Shown: in pieces, positions 43,190 to 54,925 of the stretch
How positions within the stretch are numbered: position 1 is the stretch's first letter
Layout of the letters: each line of letters opens with the position of its first letter
NCBI GenBank assembly: GCA_964059195.1
Contig: CAXKWD010000009.1
Location: 87,827,432 to 87,891,431 of the forward strand
DNA from: Ectobius pallidus
Lineage: Eukaryota; Arthropoda; Insecta; Blattodea; Ectobiidae
Direction: 5' to 3'
DNA length: 64,000 nt
Translations under genes and position numbers: made by a program
Notes under the pieces: model-generated
Database searches by the model: none
What the model was told of the DNA's origin: nothing
The model's input: only the letters and a program-made list of their open reading frames with translations

Positions 43190-43997
43190 TAGTAATGATT
43201 CACTACCATTGAACAATACCTATAACTGGTACCAAAATATTGGTTCTGCGATTAAAACAAAAAGCACAGTACTGATTCTTTCAAACATTAGCATCAGGTA
43301 CAAGTGGCATCACCGTCCTGTGAATCATATTTTGCAAAAGATCCTATGAGAAAAGGATTAAAGAGTCCCGAGCAAAGTTAGTAATTATGTTGTTTGGACA
43401 GTGCTGGATGGCACAGTTGGCATAGCCGCAACTGGCTTCGATCCCAGGCGACCTCATGCCTGGCATTCTCTACAAGGCAGCAAGTGTTTACTTCTCAACT
43501 CCCATAATCCACCATTGGATTCACTTCCTTAATATTCTCATTCATCATTACAGATAGAGATTTTTTTGCATTTTGAAAAAAAAAATCGTGGTTTCATTTT
43601 AAAATATCATTTTGTGGCAATTACAATATTTACTAAAACGTTCAGTATTTTGCAGCATATTGATCGAAAACGTAGACAGTAAAACGCAGTTTATAATAAG
43701 GTGGCCTTGCTGTGACAGAGTAAAGAATGCTTCATGTTATGGCGACCTCTTTTCCTAGAACTATTGCTTACTCTATTTCACCCACTCCCGTTAGACCCGT
43801 CAGTCAGTGAACAGCAACTAAGTTAGTTGTAAGGAGACAGAACATAAGTTCCTCAGTTCTAGAAAACTTTTGCTCTATTTCAGCTACAGACGCAAAATCA
43901 ATGCAAAATGTCTTCGCGCTGTGTAGTGTTGAATACTTACTTACTCACTCAATGGCAATAGACAATTCCTAAGCAAGCTAAAGGAATATTATCTATT
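43190..43997. other. Intergenic, possible SINE scrap
   Basis: A tRNA-like phrase (GGCACAGTTGG ... CTTCGATCCCAGG, about 43411-43450) may be a SINE remnant. Otherwise nothing is recognised. Confidence 0.35.
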
Positions 43998-44416
43998 TTA
44001 TGGAACCCGAAGGTTCATTGCCGCGCTTACCTAAGTCCGTCATTCAACCCTATTCTGTGCTAACTCCATCCAATCATCCCCCACAAATCCTACTTCCCAT
44101 AAATCCGTTCTAAGATTGTCCTCCCACCTACGTCTAGGTCTTCCACGTGGTCTTTTCCCTTCGGGTCTCCCAGTCAATACTTTTGAGATGTGTTTCCTCT
44201 CCATGCGTGCAACATGTCCAGCCCATTTCATCCTTCGCGATTTAATTTTCCCTTACTATATCTGGCGAAGCGTACAGGCCCTGAAGCTCGTCCTTATGCA
44301 ATTTTCTCCAGTCCCCATTGTCATCTCTCTTGGGCCCAAATATTTTTCGAAGCACCCTATTTTCAAACACTCTGAGACTATGTTCTTCCTGATCAGTGCT
44401 GAATACTATTCACAGT
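43998..44416 (-). pseudogene. LINE reverse transcriptase C-terminal tail, broken
   Basis: Minus-strand translation gives SLRVFENRVLRKIFGPKRDD, then NGDWRKLHKDELQGLY and SPDIVRE, a frameshift, then SRRMKWAGHVARM, LTGRPEGKRPRGRPRRRWED and DWMELAQNRVE. After two more stop codons (one at a position usually Trp) it reads SAAMNLRVP and a stop at 43998. This is the well-known 3' end of many insect and animal non-LTR retrotransposon ORF2 proteins ('RLRWAGHVxRM..GRPEGxRPxGRPRxRWxD'). One frameshift and two in-frame stops make it a dead fragment, and nothing of the reverse transcriptase core is left. Confidence 0.9.
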
Positions 44417-45077
44417 AAGTACTCTAATTCAGAATTCAGTAAATCGCAAACAAAAGAAATAGCCGCACAGAGGATACCCCAAAATCAGTAAATAAACAGT
44501 AGAGATTCCCGGATTAAAGAACATAGGCCTACCTACTGATTGTTTTGTAGAAAAACAATGGTATGGGAAGAAGTCATCTTAACGTGGAATCTACTATATT
44601 TTGGTTTCAAATTACAAAAGCCTAGCCTAAGTACGTAGAGACGGTTACAAACTCGATGGGCCGCCTCTTCTTAGTTATAAAGCAACGTTTTGTGGCACTG
44701 TTCACAGGTGTAAACGAACTTAGTAATTGCTGTGATATTCCTTCATTGAACGTCGATCGCCTGCAGTCTATTTAACTTAATGAGGTGTGTCTGGCGCAGA
44801 AGTAACGTCTTCTCCTTCTGCACTCATCCTGTATCGGAGGTTGTGAGTTCACTTCCGGAACAGAATAATATCTTTCTATTTGTTTAATTTAAATATTCAA
44901 TGGAATTCGTTAGTCTTATAAAAACAGCGTGGGCTGTAAACAAACGTTAAAAACTAATTTTCTGAAGGAAAATAACTTATATAAATAAAAAATAATAATT
45001 TTCTTTAAAAATAACAAACCAATTTCATAACCAAGAATAAAAAAAGTGTGCGTGGAACACCACGCGACAGAAGTGAA
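44417..45077. other. Intergenic, no feature seen
   Basis: AT-rich. A GAGTTCACTTCC word near 44847 might be a SINE remnant, too weak to call. Confidence 0.4.
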
Positions 45078-45665
45078 ACTTATTTTAATTTTTGGATTTT
45101 TTCAATTTTAGATTGTTGGACTTATTAATATTGGGATTTTGTACTTTTTTAATTTTAAATTTTGGACTTTTTAATTTTTGGATTTTTAATGTTTTTAATT
45201 TTGGAATTTTGGATTTTTAATTTTGGATTTTTTAAAAGTTAGATCTTTGATTTTTTTATTTTATGGATTAATTAATTTTAGATTTATCATTTTTATTTTT
45301 GGATTTTTATTTTTTAAATTTTGGATTTTTTACCTTTTTATGTTTAATTTTTTAATTTTGGATATTTGGATTTTTTAATTTTAAATTTTTTAAATTTTGG
45401 ACATTTGGATTTTTTAATTTTAAATTTTTTAAATTTTAGGATTTGTGATTTTTGGACTTTTTAATTTTGGATCTTTGAATTCTTTAATTTTGTAATTTTG
45501 GATTTTTTAAATTTTGAATCTTTGATTTTCTATTTTTTTTATTTTTTAACTTTTTAATTTTTTAATTTTGGATTTTCGATTTTGTAATTTCGGTTTTTGA
45601 AATGTTTTAAATTTTGGATTTTGGATTTTTTAATTTTGAATATTTGAATTTTTAAATTTTGGATA
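45078..45665. repeat. T-rich minisatellite (TTTTTAATTTTGGA)n
   Basis: Nearly 600 bp of degenerate repeats built from TTTTTAATTTTGGATTT-like units. A ~50-bp block near 45355-45430 is duplicated. The plus strand is extremely rich in T with almost no C, a marked strand asymmetry. Confidence 0.85.
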
Positions 45666-46640
45666 AGCCTAATCATTGAGTTGATTTTTTTCTGTGCAGT
45701 CCGTTCCGTCACACCTCACTAATTTCGTGACGATTTTGAGCGTTACACAAGCTCTCGATTTACCCCTACCGCGGCTAAAGAAGTTTCACTTCAAAAATGC
45801 ATGTGGTTGAGGCAAGAATGCTCAACACCAACCATCGATGACTGCCCTCATTCCACGTAGCATGGAGTCCAGGAGATCGTGAAACAGGTCTACATTCGTG
45901 GCCACCTGCTACCGCGCACAACCCCACAACTGACGCAATTTTATTTTGATGAGCATTTCTCAAGATTATAGTCCTACAAGTTAGAAAAAACCTGCGCGGA
46001 GGTTTCTCTTTAACTTGTCGGACATTACCTAGTGTATCCAGAATCGATTCACCATTCGGTATAATAACAAATATCAAACTCTTAAAATAAACATAAAACA
46101 AATTTCGATGCTTTAGTTATGAGTTATCTTGTGAATGCAGGCGATGATGAGATGATCATGCGCAGTATTCAATGTCTCGAACTTACAACTTTTAGGAGGT
46201 CCATCATTTTTGCAACCAGCTGTACTAGTGAACAAGCCCTTTTCATCATCATCATTGCCATCGTCATCCTCATCCACATCATGAAAATATTGCAGATTTA
46301 AAATACGAGTACAAATTGCTAAAAAATGACATTGATTTGCCCTATCCACTGGACGGTCCTGATTACATAATATTAGCATGTCGTACTTTCAAGGACCAAA
46401 TTCTAGAAAGAAAGAAAGAAAGAAAAAAAAAAGCTCTTCTTATTCCAATTTATAAACGACACCTCGTGATGCTACCTTGCTTCTTAACATGTTGAAATGT
46501 AGCATAGAAAATGTAGATAAACACATGACTTGATATGTGGACTAGTTAAAGAGCATGTTACATCTTAAACATTAAATTATACAAACTTATTACGAAAAAT
46601 TCAAGAGAAGGGGAACATGTTAATGTGAGAGATTTTTTAT
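45666..46640. other. Intergenic
   Basis: No confident feature apart from a short GAAA run at 46403-46431. The 108- and 88-codon minus-strand frames are unconvincing. Confidence 0.4.
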
Positions 46641-46647
46641 TAGTGTG

Positions 46648-46928
46648 TAAAGTGTTCCCTATACAGGCCATGGAGGTCCAGAGGGTTCCAGAAGGTTGAG
46701 GCTCCCAGATTTTAGACATTCTGCATATGAAGGTGGTAAGGTTGTCAGCCCTCAGCCTTACGCATTTCTCATTTCTCATTTCTGTTAGAGGCTAAGTCGA
46801 CCCCAGGGCCATAGTGCCACCAAAAGGATTAGGCCAGTTGAAAAACTTCAACGACCTCATCGGGGATCGAACTCGCGACCTTCCGTTATGTAGCGCAGCG
46901 CCTCAAGCACTACGCTACGGCGTACCCC
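46648..46928 (-). mobile_element. SINE family C, copy 2
   Basis: Matches copy 1 in the same orientation: 3' part GTTCCCTATACAGGCCATGG at the left, B-box complement GGGATCGAACTCGCGACC, and GCACTACGCTACGGCGTACC at the right. Target duplication is not clear. Confidence 0.88.
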
Positions 46929-47189
46929 TTTCTATTACAGTATTATGTGTTACAAAAGCTATGACGTAAAAAGTTTTATAAATTAACTTGACATGAAAGT
47001 TTATTAAGTTATTTATAATAATTTTACAGAAAGTAACTCCAAAACTGTTTGCAATAGAATTATTAAGATTTTCAATAGTAATAAGATATTCTCAGCATAA
47101 TATAATTACGGATTACATTTTATAATGACTGATAAGAAATTGAGTTGTTTGTTGTTCACTTATAATTTTTTTATTGTTTTTTTCTTTTT

Positions 47190-47302
47190 TCCTTATTACA
47201 CACAAACACACATGCCCGAAGCGGGACTCCAACCCACAGCCTCCATCACCACGGCTCCGAGACAACACGTCTCAGCTACCGTGGCTAAGGATACCGGCTA
47301 GT
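47190..47302 (-). mobile_element. tRNA-like SINE fragment (another family)
   Basis: On the minus strand TAGCCACGGTAGCTGAGACG is A-box-like and GGGTTGGAGTCCCGCTTCGG is B-box-like, at tRNA-like spacing. The downstream body is not recognised. Confidence 0.5.
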
Positions 47303-47419
47303 TTTCGCCATAGTTTTGCGTTAGGCTAATGTTGGTAAATAACAGCACGAAATGAATACGGTACCTGGATGATGCTCTGACAAATTAAAAACTTAAACAA
47401 GGTGAGCGTGATTTATGAA

Positions 47420-47957
47420 CAAGGCTCGGATTCTGATTACCTAAAATTGTTTGAAAAATGGCCTATGAAATGCCCCTAAATTTTAAAGAAAATGACTTAA
47501 TAATTATAAAGAATGACCTAAAAACTGATATTTTATTTATAAAAATTATTATTTACACAAAGTTATAGACTGATTTATACATAATTATTGTAAAAAGTAT
47601 AAATGCAGAAAGGATGTTGTAGATGTTGTAGCTTCTCAGAATAAAAGTAAGAAAATTGATTTAAAGTAGATCCTACAAAATGTTGCATTATAGTAACCTA
47701 TTAATTAAATAATTTAAAAAGTTAATATGCTCAATGTAAATGCATAAAAATGACTAAATGTGGAAGCAAATTACACGAAAATGACAAAGTAATGACGTAA
47801 AATTGAAATAAATGTCCTAAAAATATAAAATGACAAAAAATGGCCAATAAAAATGAATTTTTGTAATCTAGAGGCCGTGATAAGGATTTATCTACAAGTT
47901 CAAAATGTCTATGAAGCCTCAATAAAAAGATGACTTGTCATCAGAATCCGGGCCCTG
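47420..47957. mobile_element. hAT-type MITE 2
   Basis: Ends CAAGGCTCGGATTCTGAT and (complement) CAGGGCCCGGATTCTGAT match the TIRs of MITE 1. Flanks TTTATGAA and CTTATGAA (47412-47419, 47958-47965) agree in 7 of 8 bases, an aged 8-bp duplication. The AT-rich interior has no transposase. Confidence 0.85.
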
Positions 47958-47965
47958 CTTATGAA

Positions 47966-49770
47966 TCATAATTCATAACATTTCACTAGATTCTTGAATA
48001 GCTTGATCTAATCCGCCCGAAATATTTGCTGCGTCTGTCCTCAAGAAACCCACTTTCCGTTTCCTTCAGGAAGGTGCCATTCCAAACGAAAAGACTGAGG
48101 AATTCCGTTCTCGCTATTTCCACTTTTCAAGGTGAGTACCACTTACATAAGGCAAACTGTCGTTTAGTTTAGATTTAAGTGGGCTCTCTTACTAAAGGTA
48201 AAATCTAGGTCACTTCTATAGTGAACTTTTTCATTAACGATTCTTTATACGTGATATACCTGGAGTCCTTTTACCCTAATGTGGCTCGGATTCCGCTTAA
48301 ACAATAACGAAAGCCCGAGTTTTACAGTTTCTGTAAACACATATTTAGCCTAAAATGTTGAAACCTGTATTTTTCCTAAGATTATTCATAGAAACTGTGT
48401 AGTCTGCCATCACAATATCGTGAAGTGAAAAGACCTTATTAGCTAGATAGAAGCATGGACACAGTTCCAAAAGAAAATAATAAAATAAGAATTATCGCAG
48501 TAGGCCTAATAAAACAAAATTCACTAGAAGACTCAAATAACAGATTCGAAATATGTCATGACAAGCGTCAGTTGCTAATTTTTTACCATTATTACCTCTC
48601 TTTTATGATAATGCCAAATTCTTAGAACCCTTCATAAGTCAACTACCCTCTTTAGCAATTTGAAATTTTATCCGTCACCCCTATTTGAAATGTTAAAACA
48701 CCGTTTCAGATCAGTAGATAGAAACGGCTCATTCAATTCTTATTATTGTTGACAAAGTGTCTTGATAGGCAACAGTTATTTACGAAATAACCTAAGAGAA
48801 AAATAGATCATACTCTATTTTTAGACAGTCGTTAATATTTGTGAAATAATAATGTTACTGCGTACCTTGCAGCTATTTTGGGAGCATCCAACTGTCCTGC
48901 CATCTACTATACGCAAATAGAAGCTATTGATTTGATGGAGAGATGACAACGCTTTTCAGCCACCAAACGACTATTTTTTGCGATTACCATTAAAATTTGA
49001 ACATTTAAAAAGACGTAGTAAATTTTTAACATTCTCAATTGTTATCAAACTGAGTAGGCCTATATTTGATAATCATATGCAAATATTTTTAACTAAAAGA
49101 GTATTTTCTTTGTAACTGAAACCCTAGCTGGTAACTCAAGAATGTTATAATTTTATATTACTTAATCAGTGGCACGATTTTCTTTTAATAAATATCATCT
49201 ACCGTTTAAAGTGCTTCTTTTACTTTCCACTGTCTAAAAAATCAATGTTACTTGAAATGTGCTGAATATCCAAACAATATCACGTAAAAAGTGGCCCAAA
49301 CTTTCTCTGTTTCTGTGAGATTCTACAATTGTGTTGCCTTTATTCAACAAATGAACCATGTATAAGTTATATTTTATCATACACGTTAAGAGCTAAGAGC
49401 TAAGTCCCAAGATTCGAATCGATCGAACCAGGAACTGGTCGCACTCGGCTAAGAACACTACCTTTGAGTTATTGTTCACAAATGGATTGTTTTAGCTACT
49501 GATGGGTGGATATGGCTCACGCGACATCGCCTTGCAGAGGTCAAAGTTCTGCTCACTGCGAGGTCATCAATTCATTCTCACGTGATCCCCAGCTACCTGT
49601 TCGCAAGTATAGCGTCTGCATAATGTGATAATCACACTAAGGGGGGAATGGTGGATTTAATTTACCGTAGGTGGGGTTCAACACTTAACATGAAGCAAGG
49701 GGTACATCGGTCCACACCTACAAGGTGAAATTTATTCTTCTTTCATGTGCAAAAATACAAGAGATTCATT
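47966..49770. other. Intergenic
   Basis: No gene recognised. Contains copy 2 of dispersed repeat E (48915-49150). Confidence 0.45.
48915..49150 (-). repeat. Dispersed repeat E, copy 2
   Basis: Inverted homologue of 38605-38825. It contains TAGGCCTA at 49055-49062 where copy 1 has only a short TAGA. Confidence 0.65.
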
Positions 49771-49774
49771 TTAA

Positions 49775-50508
49775 AGGGGGACATACAGCTTTCGATTAAA
49801 TTCATTGTGGGAAATATGTGAATTTCATTTTTTTTTTCTCAGCAATGAATTGCTCTACAGTCTTGCAATCTGACATACACTTTATTGACTATTTCTAAAA
49901 TTGGATACTATTTTAAAAATTAATAAAACCGTTACAGTTATGGGTAATTATCGTTTCAAAATTGCTGCTACGTTTCATGCACTGAACAGCCGTTTCCCTG
50001 ATAACTTCTACAAATATAGATATTTCTGAGTGATTATTTTTCTGTGTGTTTGTTAATATCACGTCAACAACATAATCTAGGATCTTTGAAATATCTTCAG
50101 TATAAGTATTTTTTAAATATATAGGCTATAATTTAACGAAAAAGAAAATTAAAAAAATTATTTTAAAATATGTTTATATTGAAGATATTTCAAAGATCCT
50201 AGATTATGTTGTTCACATGATATTAACAATCACACAGAAAAATAATCACTCAGAAAGATCTATATTTGTGGAAGTTATCAGGGAAACGGCTGTTCAGTGC
50301 ATGAAACGTGGCAGCCATTTTGAAACGATAATTACCCGTAACTGTAACAGTTTGAATAATTTTGAAAATAGTCTGCATTTGTAGAAATAGTCAATAAAGA
50401 GTACGTCAGATTGCAAGACTGTAGAGCAATTCATTGCTGAGAAAAAAAAATAATGAAATTCACATATTTCTCACCAATGAATTTCACCGAAAGCTGTATG
50501 TCCCCCCC
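49775..50508. mobile_element. Palindromic TTAA element, copy 2 (uninterrupted)
   Basis: Same sequence and structure as 41917-43185 without the nested insert: ~360-bp inverted arms, TTAA at 49771-49774 and 50509-50512. The loop carries a TAGGCTA (50122-50128) not present in copy 1, whose loop has plain TA repeats there. Confidence 0.9.
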
Positions 50509-50512
50509 TTAA

Positions 50513-52213
50513 TTTATCTATGTAAAAGAGTGAAACTGTTAGGCAATTGCATAAAGTTTATCTTTTAGGGGAACAACCAACGAAATTAGAAAAAAAAATG
50601 CAGTTCTTAACCAATCAAATTGAATTTCCTGCCAAACAAATCATTTCAACACAAATTTAAACTGCATCCTTTGGGATACATGAACAATTTAAAGGTTAAA
50701 GCTGCACACTAAGCGCCCAGCCCATCCGGCAGTCATATTTGAAATGGCACCTGACAAAGTCTACTTTGCAATAGAATGATAATAATTAAATGATCCTAAA
50801 GAATGACTTATTAATTGGCAAATAATTCAAAAAAACTATTTGTTTAACAATTTTCGTCTACATTTACTGGTTGATCTCCTTAAGGACTTGCCTAACAGCT
50901 TAGGAATAATTTGCTGCCATGCCTGGGATGTTAAACAGGACACTTACATATAGGGCAGATTCCTCTCAATACTGTTTAATTGAGTCGTGGGAATGAGAAA
51001 CAATTCTAGGAATCGCGTTGCTATTTTTACAAGCCGACTGGTAACAGGTTTATGCAGGAGGGTCATTACTCCGCGGTCCGAACCCAAACCCGTCTGTCAG
51101 GAGGACCACTCGTTCACTCGCCCACTCTTACACTCTCCCGATCCACAGCGTACTTAGCATGTCTGCATGTAACTCATACAGTAATCTTACAAAGACACCA
51201 GCGCGCCTTTATTTTCGTTAAAACTTCGCTCCATTTGAAACTAATTTAACACCAACAAATCACTTATAGTTGACTGATATCAATATTTATGCCGACATGT
51301 TTCATAGAAACTTTAGGGTTTTGGTATATGTAGTAACTTAAGACAATATTGTCTGTACTGAATCTTTGCTTGTAATTTGCTTAATGCTTTTACTCATGCT
51401 GTTATAATATATTTATAATGTCATTAGCATGCAATGTAATTAAATATTTACTGAGAATTATAAAGAACCAGTAGCCTACCTAGTTTAATATCGATTTTAT
51501 TTTTATAGCTATTTTCAATATTATATGAATTATTCATAAAACCATAACGTATTTCCATTGCTGATTATTTAATGGGTAACTTCACACAAACCCTAGATTT
51601 TTATATAAGTTATAATTTTTTCATTATTACATCCTACATCTTATTTAAGTTTTCGCTTTAATGACACATTTTATCTTATGTAAAATCTTATCAGCTGTCC
51701 GCTTATGATTTCTGAACATGTTAAAAATTAATTTTTATCCCATTTTTCAAAATGATTTGTCTTTCTTCCATTGATTCTAGGTTTGTAGGCCTTGCAGTCA
51801 CTTAGTATTATTCTTCCTTCAGTTCATCAAATATTTCAATTATCTCATTCATTTTACATTTGTTCGCAAAATATATTCTGAACACTTTTACCATGGACCA
51901 TCCGCAAATCTCAACTTTCAGCTTCGGAATAAACAAATTATCCGTGTATAGACGTTCTGGTTTGTAGGTTTAAAAAGTATTTGAGTTTAAACCTAGATTG
52001 GAAGAAACCCATTTGTAGATTAAACCTTGAAATAATCTAGTTAAAAATTAATCTGCGTTTCGCTATACTTGGAGAAAATGGCACTTAGAAATGGACCCAA
52101 TAAGATTAATTTAAAGCTTCAGAATTCGTTTAAAGCGTATTTCCTGTATTATTCTTTTGAATTCTTTCCTTAAAGGTGTTAAAATACATATTGTAGTACC
52201 GTTGAGCTCGATC
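50513..52213. other. Intergenic, no feature seen
   Basis: AT-rich; the 65-codon frame at 51052 has no recognisable domain. Confidence 0.45.
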
Positions 52214-52694
52214 AATAAAATAAATCAAATGGATACTTGATATAAGCAGCTCAATATTTGATTTTATGCCTAGGCCTTTCGACGATCTTCTGTCATCTCC
52301 AGGGCATCTTCTTGTGCTAGTGTAGATGTATTAGGTCTAATAATAAAAAAATTAAAACTAAAACATTTAAAAGTTTTACTAAATCACTAGCATTGATCAA
52401 TCTTCCAGTTCCCTTCTTCTTTATCTTCTTCTTCTTCTTCTTCTTCTTCTTCTTCTTCTTCTTCTTCTTCTTCTTCTTCTTGTGACTTCACCATTGTGAA
52501 TCTCTTTTAAGTTACATTTTAAACTTTTTAATTATTTTATCACAATATAAGACGATGCAGAATTTTTTTAAAGGATTAATACAGCTACCAGGACAACAGG
52601 ATGCCCTGAAGATGACAGAAGAATGTTGAAAGGCCTAGGCATAAAATAAAATATTGTTGAGTTGATCGTATCAAGTAGGCCTATCTATTTTATT
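52214..52694. repeat. Inverted repeat pair around a CTT microsatellite
   Basis: Arms 52214-52340 and 52566-52694 share TTTTATGCCTAGGCCTTTC, TTCTTCTGTCATCT.CAGG and GGCATC. Read on the plus strand, the right arm has CCTGAAGATGACAGAAGAAT then GTTGAAAGGCC. The centre is (CTT)n (about 52425-52482) plus AT-rich sequence. The right arm carries a TAGGCCTA (52676-52683) that the left lacks. Confidence 0.8.
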
Positions 52695-52843
52695 TATCCT
52701 TTCTTTAAGTCTTGTCGAAGGACATACATTGGTCTATGCAGTTTTAACGTATGGGCCTGAGACCTTAAAATGGTAGAAATTTAATAATATCAATATATGT
52801 TGGGCCAAACTGCATATTAATTTTTGAAGGGAAACAAATTCAC

Positions 52844-52844
<1 letters not shown>

Positions 52845-52883
<39 letters not shown>
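52845..52883. repeat. (AAT)n microsatellite
   Basis: About 12 AAT units, then AAC units. Confidence 0.95.
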
Positions 52884-52886
<3 letters not shown>

Positions 52887-53596
52887 TAACAACAACAATA
52901 TAGATAAACTGGAAAGTGTTTTTGTCATTGCTATGAGATGCAGTAGATTTAAATTTTTGCAGAGTGAAAAAATGAACCTGTTTCTAGTCAGACGCTGCCG
53001 TCTCAGCCATTTCGCTTGAATGTAACTGACATGAAGATTACTGTTTTATCAACTGTGCGTCCGTAAACATTTTCTGAATTCAGGGGGTTATGCTACCGAC
53101 TCATGCGTCTTTTTTCATTACATAAATGAAATCATCAACTTTCTTGTTAGCATGAGCTACGCTGTGATCCGATATAAATGCACGAAACTTCATGCCCCCC
53201 TCCCCCCCAGCCCAAAAAAAGTCGTAAAACAAGTTGTTGAAGAGGCAAAATTACTAAAGACAGATTCGCAATTCAATCTCGATGAAAGCAACGCAATATA
53301 AAAAAATCACGGGCATCCTACTTTGTTATTACGACGTCGCACTTGAAATGAAATCACACGGTCCGTATCTTTGGCCACTAATCAACTAACAATCCGTTCA
53401 GCTGCTTGTAAAAATCCCCCATTCATTTGCTTCCAACTAGACCTTTGCATTTCACACAAGCAGAATCCGTGTTCTAACCTGTTGGACCTGTAATTTTGCG
53501 CCGGAAAAAGTTACCGGTAGCGAAGTCGATCACTGCATTTTGCGTTAGCCTATTCTTAATACGGTGTATCGTATCATATCATTAAATTTCAAGTTA
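52884..53596. other. Intergenic, no feature seen
   Basis: A C-rich run at 53195-53212; otherwise nothing. Confidence 0.45.
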
Positions 53597-53598
53597 TA

Positions 53599-54239
53599 CA
53601 GTGTGTTTCACGTACGATTTCGCCAATCATGCATGTTTCTGCTTTGCGGCGGCCACAGCTCTAACTTCCGAGCGATCGGGTGAAACATCTACGCAAATAA
53701 AGCCGCTAACGGTGTAATGATTCAGGTTCTCACAATTACAGTTAAAATTACAATGAAAATAACCACGTACCTCATCACAAGATATGTTGGAAATGTCCTC
53801 CTCTTGCATCCACACAAGACTGACACCTTTTTAGGAAATTATCTTTCACGCTCGTAAATTCAGCTTCCGAGATAGCTTTAATTTGTCTTTCAGTTACGTA
53901 GATATTTCATCCGTGCTTGAAGTTGAAAAAATAAATTGTATATGTCAAACCCCCATACATGAGAAGAACTTAAATACTAGTCTATATCACAAGAGAAATT
54001 ACTCTATCTCGGAAGCTGAACTCATGCGCGTAAAAGAAAATTTCCTAAAATAGGTGCCAGTGTTGTGTGGGAGACATTTCTCTTGTGATGAGGTACGTGG
54101 TTATTTTCATTGAAATTTTAAATATAATTGTAAGAACCTAAATCATTACATCATTATTTGCGTACATATTTCACCCGATCGCCCGGGAGTTAGAGCTGTG
54201 GCCGCCGCGACGCAGCCAACTCGTACGTGAAACACACTG
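53599..54239. mobile_element. TA-flanked foldback element
   Basis: Ends CAGTGTGTTTCACGTACGA and its complement are inverted. Similarity continues for ~280 bp per arm (TAGAGCTGTGGCCGCCG, CGATCGGGTGAAA, ACCTCATCACAAG, CTATCTCGGAAGCTGAA). TA lies directly outside (53597-53598, 54240-54241). CAGTG ends with TA targets are typical of Tc1/mariner-mobilised elements. It has no transposase. Confidence 0.85.
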
Positions 54240-54455
54240 TAGAAAAACTCAGAGTCACATTGCACACGCATATCATGTAAGTTAGAACCCCATTTCTGGC
54301 TGTGATTTTATTTTTAGTTCTTTAATTTCGTGATATCTATTACATCGAGCAATGGGAACTTAATTTAAGGATTTATTTGGATTCGTCTTGTATCGTATGT
54401 ATGGGGATTTGGAAGTGTTCTGAATCTTGAATTTCTATTAATAAAATATACACTA

Positions 54456-54923
54456 CACTCTCGCTAATCCGGTCTTTCCTTGTACATATGGGTGCCGGAT
54501 TGTCTGTTGTATGAACCATCTATAAACAGTTGCATCCAGTTCTTCATTCTTCCTCTTTCGCATAACCTTTCGTTTTCCTAATTCGCTCTCCATTTGGCTT
54601 GCGTACTGTCAAATAGCATTTTTTTTCTTTTTGATATCATAAATAGTTGCTTGTCCAATATTATACTCGGCGTCAATGGTTTTTTTGCGAAGAACCTCGG
54701 TTCAGATTATCTAAAATTTCCAGTTTCTGCTTGAGGTAGGCCTATAGCGTAAAGTGTTTCCCTTTAGAAAGCATGATACTGAACGGTAAAGGAAGCCAGA
54801 ATTTCAAATAAATAGCAAAATTAATAGCGATAATTAACTTAACATTGCGGCGCGTTATTTCTGCTTGAGCGACTAGATGCTGGATGTGTGCTGGATTACT
54901 GAGAGGCCGGATTACCGAGAGTT
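54456..54923 (-). mobile_element. pogo/Tigger-like relic
   Basis: Inverted ends ACTCTCGSTAATCCGG on both sides with TA outside (54454-54455, 54924-54925), as in Tigger elements, whose ends contain 'ctctcg.taatccgg'. The interior is a broken N-terminal transposase segment on the minus strand, and most of the gene is deleted. Confidence 0.85.
54460..54774 (-). pseudogene. pogo/Tigger-like transposase N-terminus
   Basis: The minus-strand ATG at 54774-54772 reads MLSKGKHFTL, a TAG stop, then LKQKLEILDNLNRGSS. After a frameshift it reads AEYNIGQATIYDIKKKKNAI, a second stop, then RKRKNEELDATVYRWFIQQ. This is the psq-type helix-turn-helix followed by the start of the CENP-B-type HTH, which in intact Tigger/jerky-like transposases bind the element ends. 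The DDE catalytic domain is deleted. The first stop lies in a TAGGCCTA (54737-54744); the flanking codons are in the same frame, so a 6-bp insertion alone could have created it. Confidence 0.85.
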
Positions 54924-54925
54924 TA

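Noticed and set aside
44795..44870. Possible tRNA/SINE remnant with GAGTTCACTTCC
   Set aside because: The B box is imperfect and no second copy exists in the window.
45790..45935. Minus-strand peptide DLFHDLLDSMLRGMRAVIDG looking like a Tc1-type transposase C-terminus
   Set aside because: Short, no catalytic motif, no TIRs found nearby; the resemblance is too weak to annotate.
49400..49450. tRNA-like phrase with GGTTCGATCGATTCG
   Set aside because: No matching A box or cloverleaf; too weak for a SINE call.
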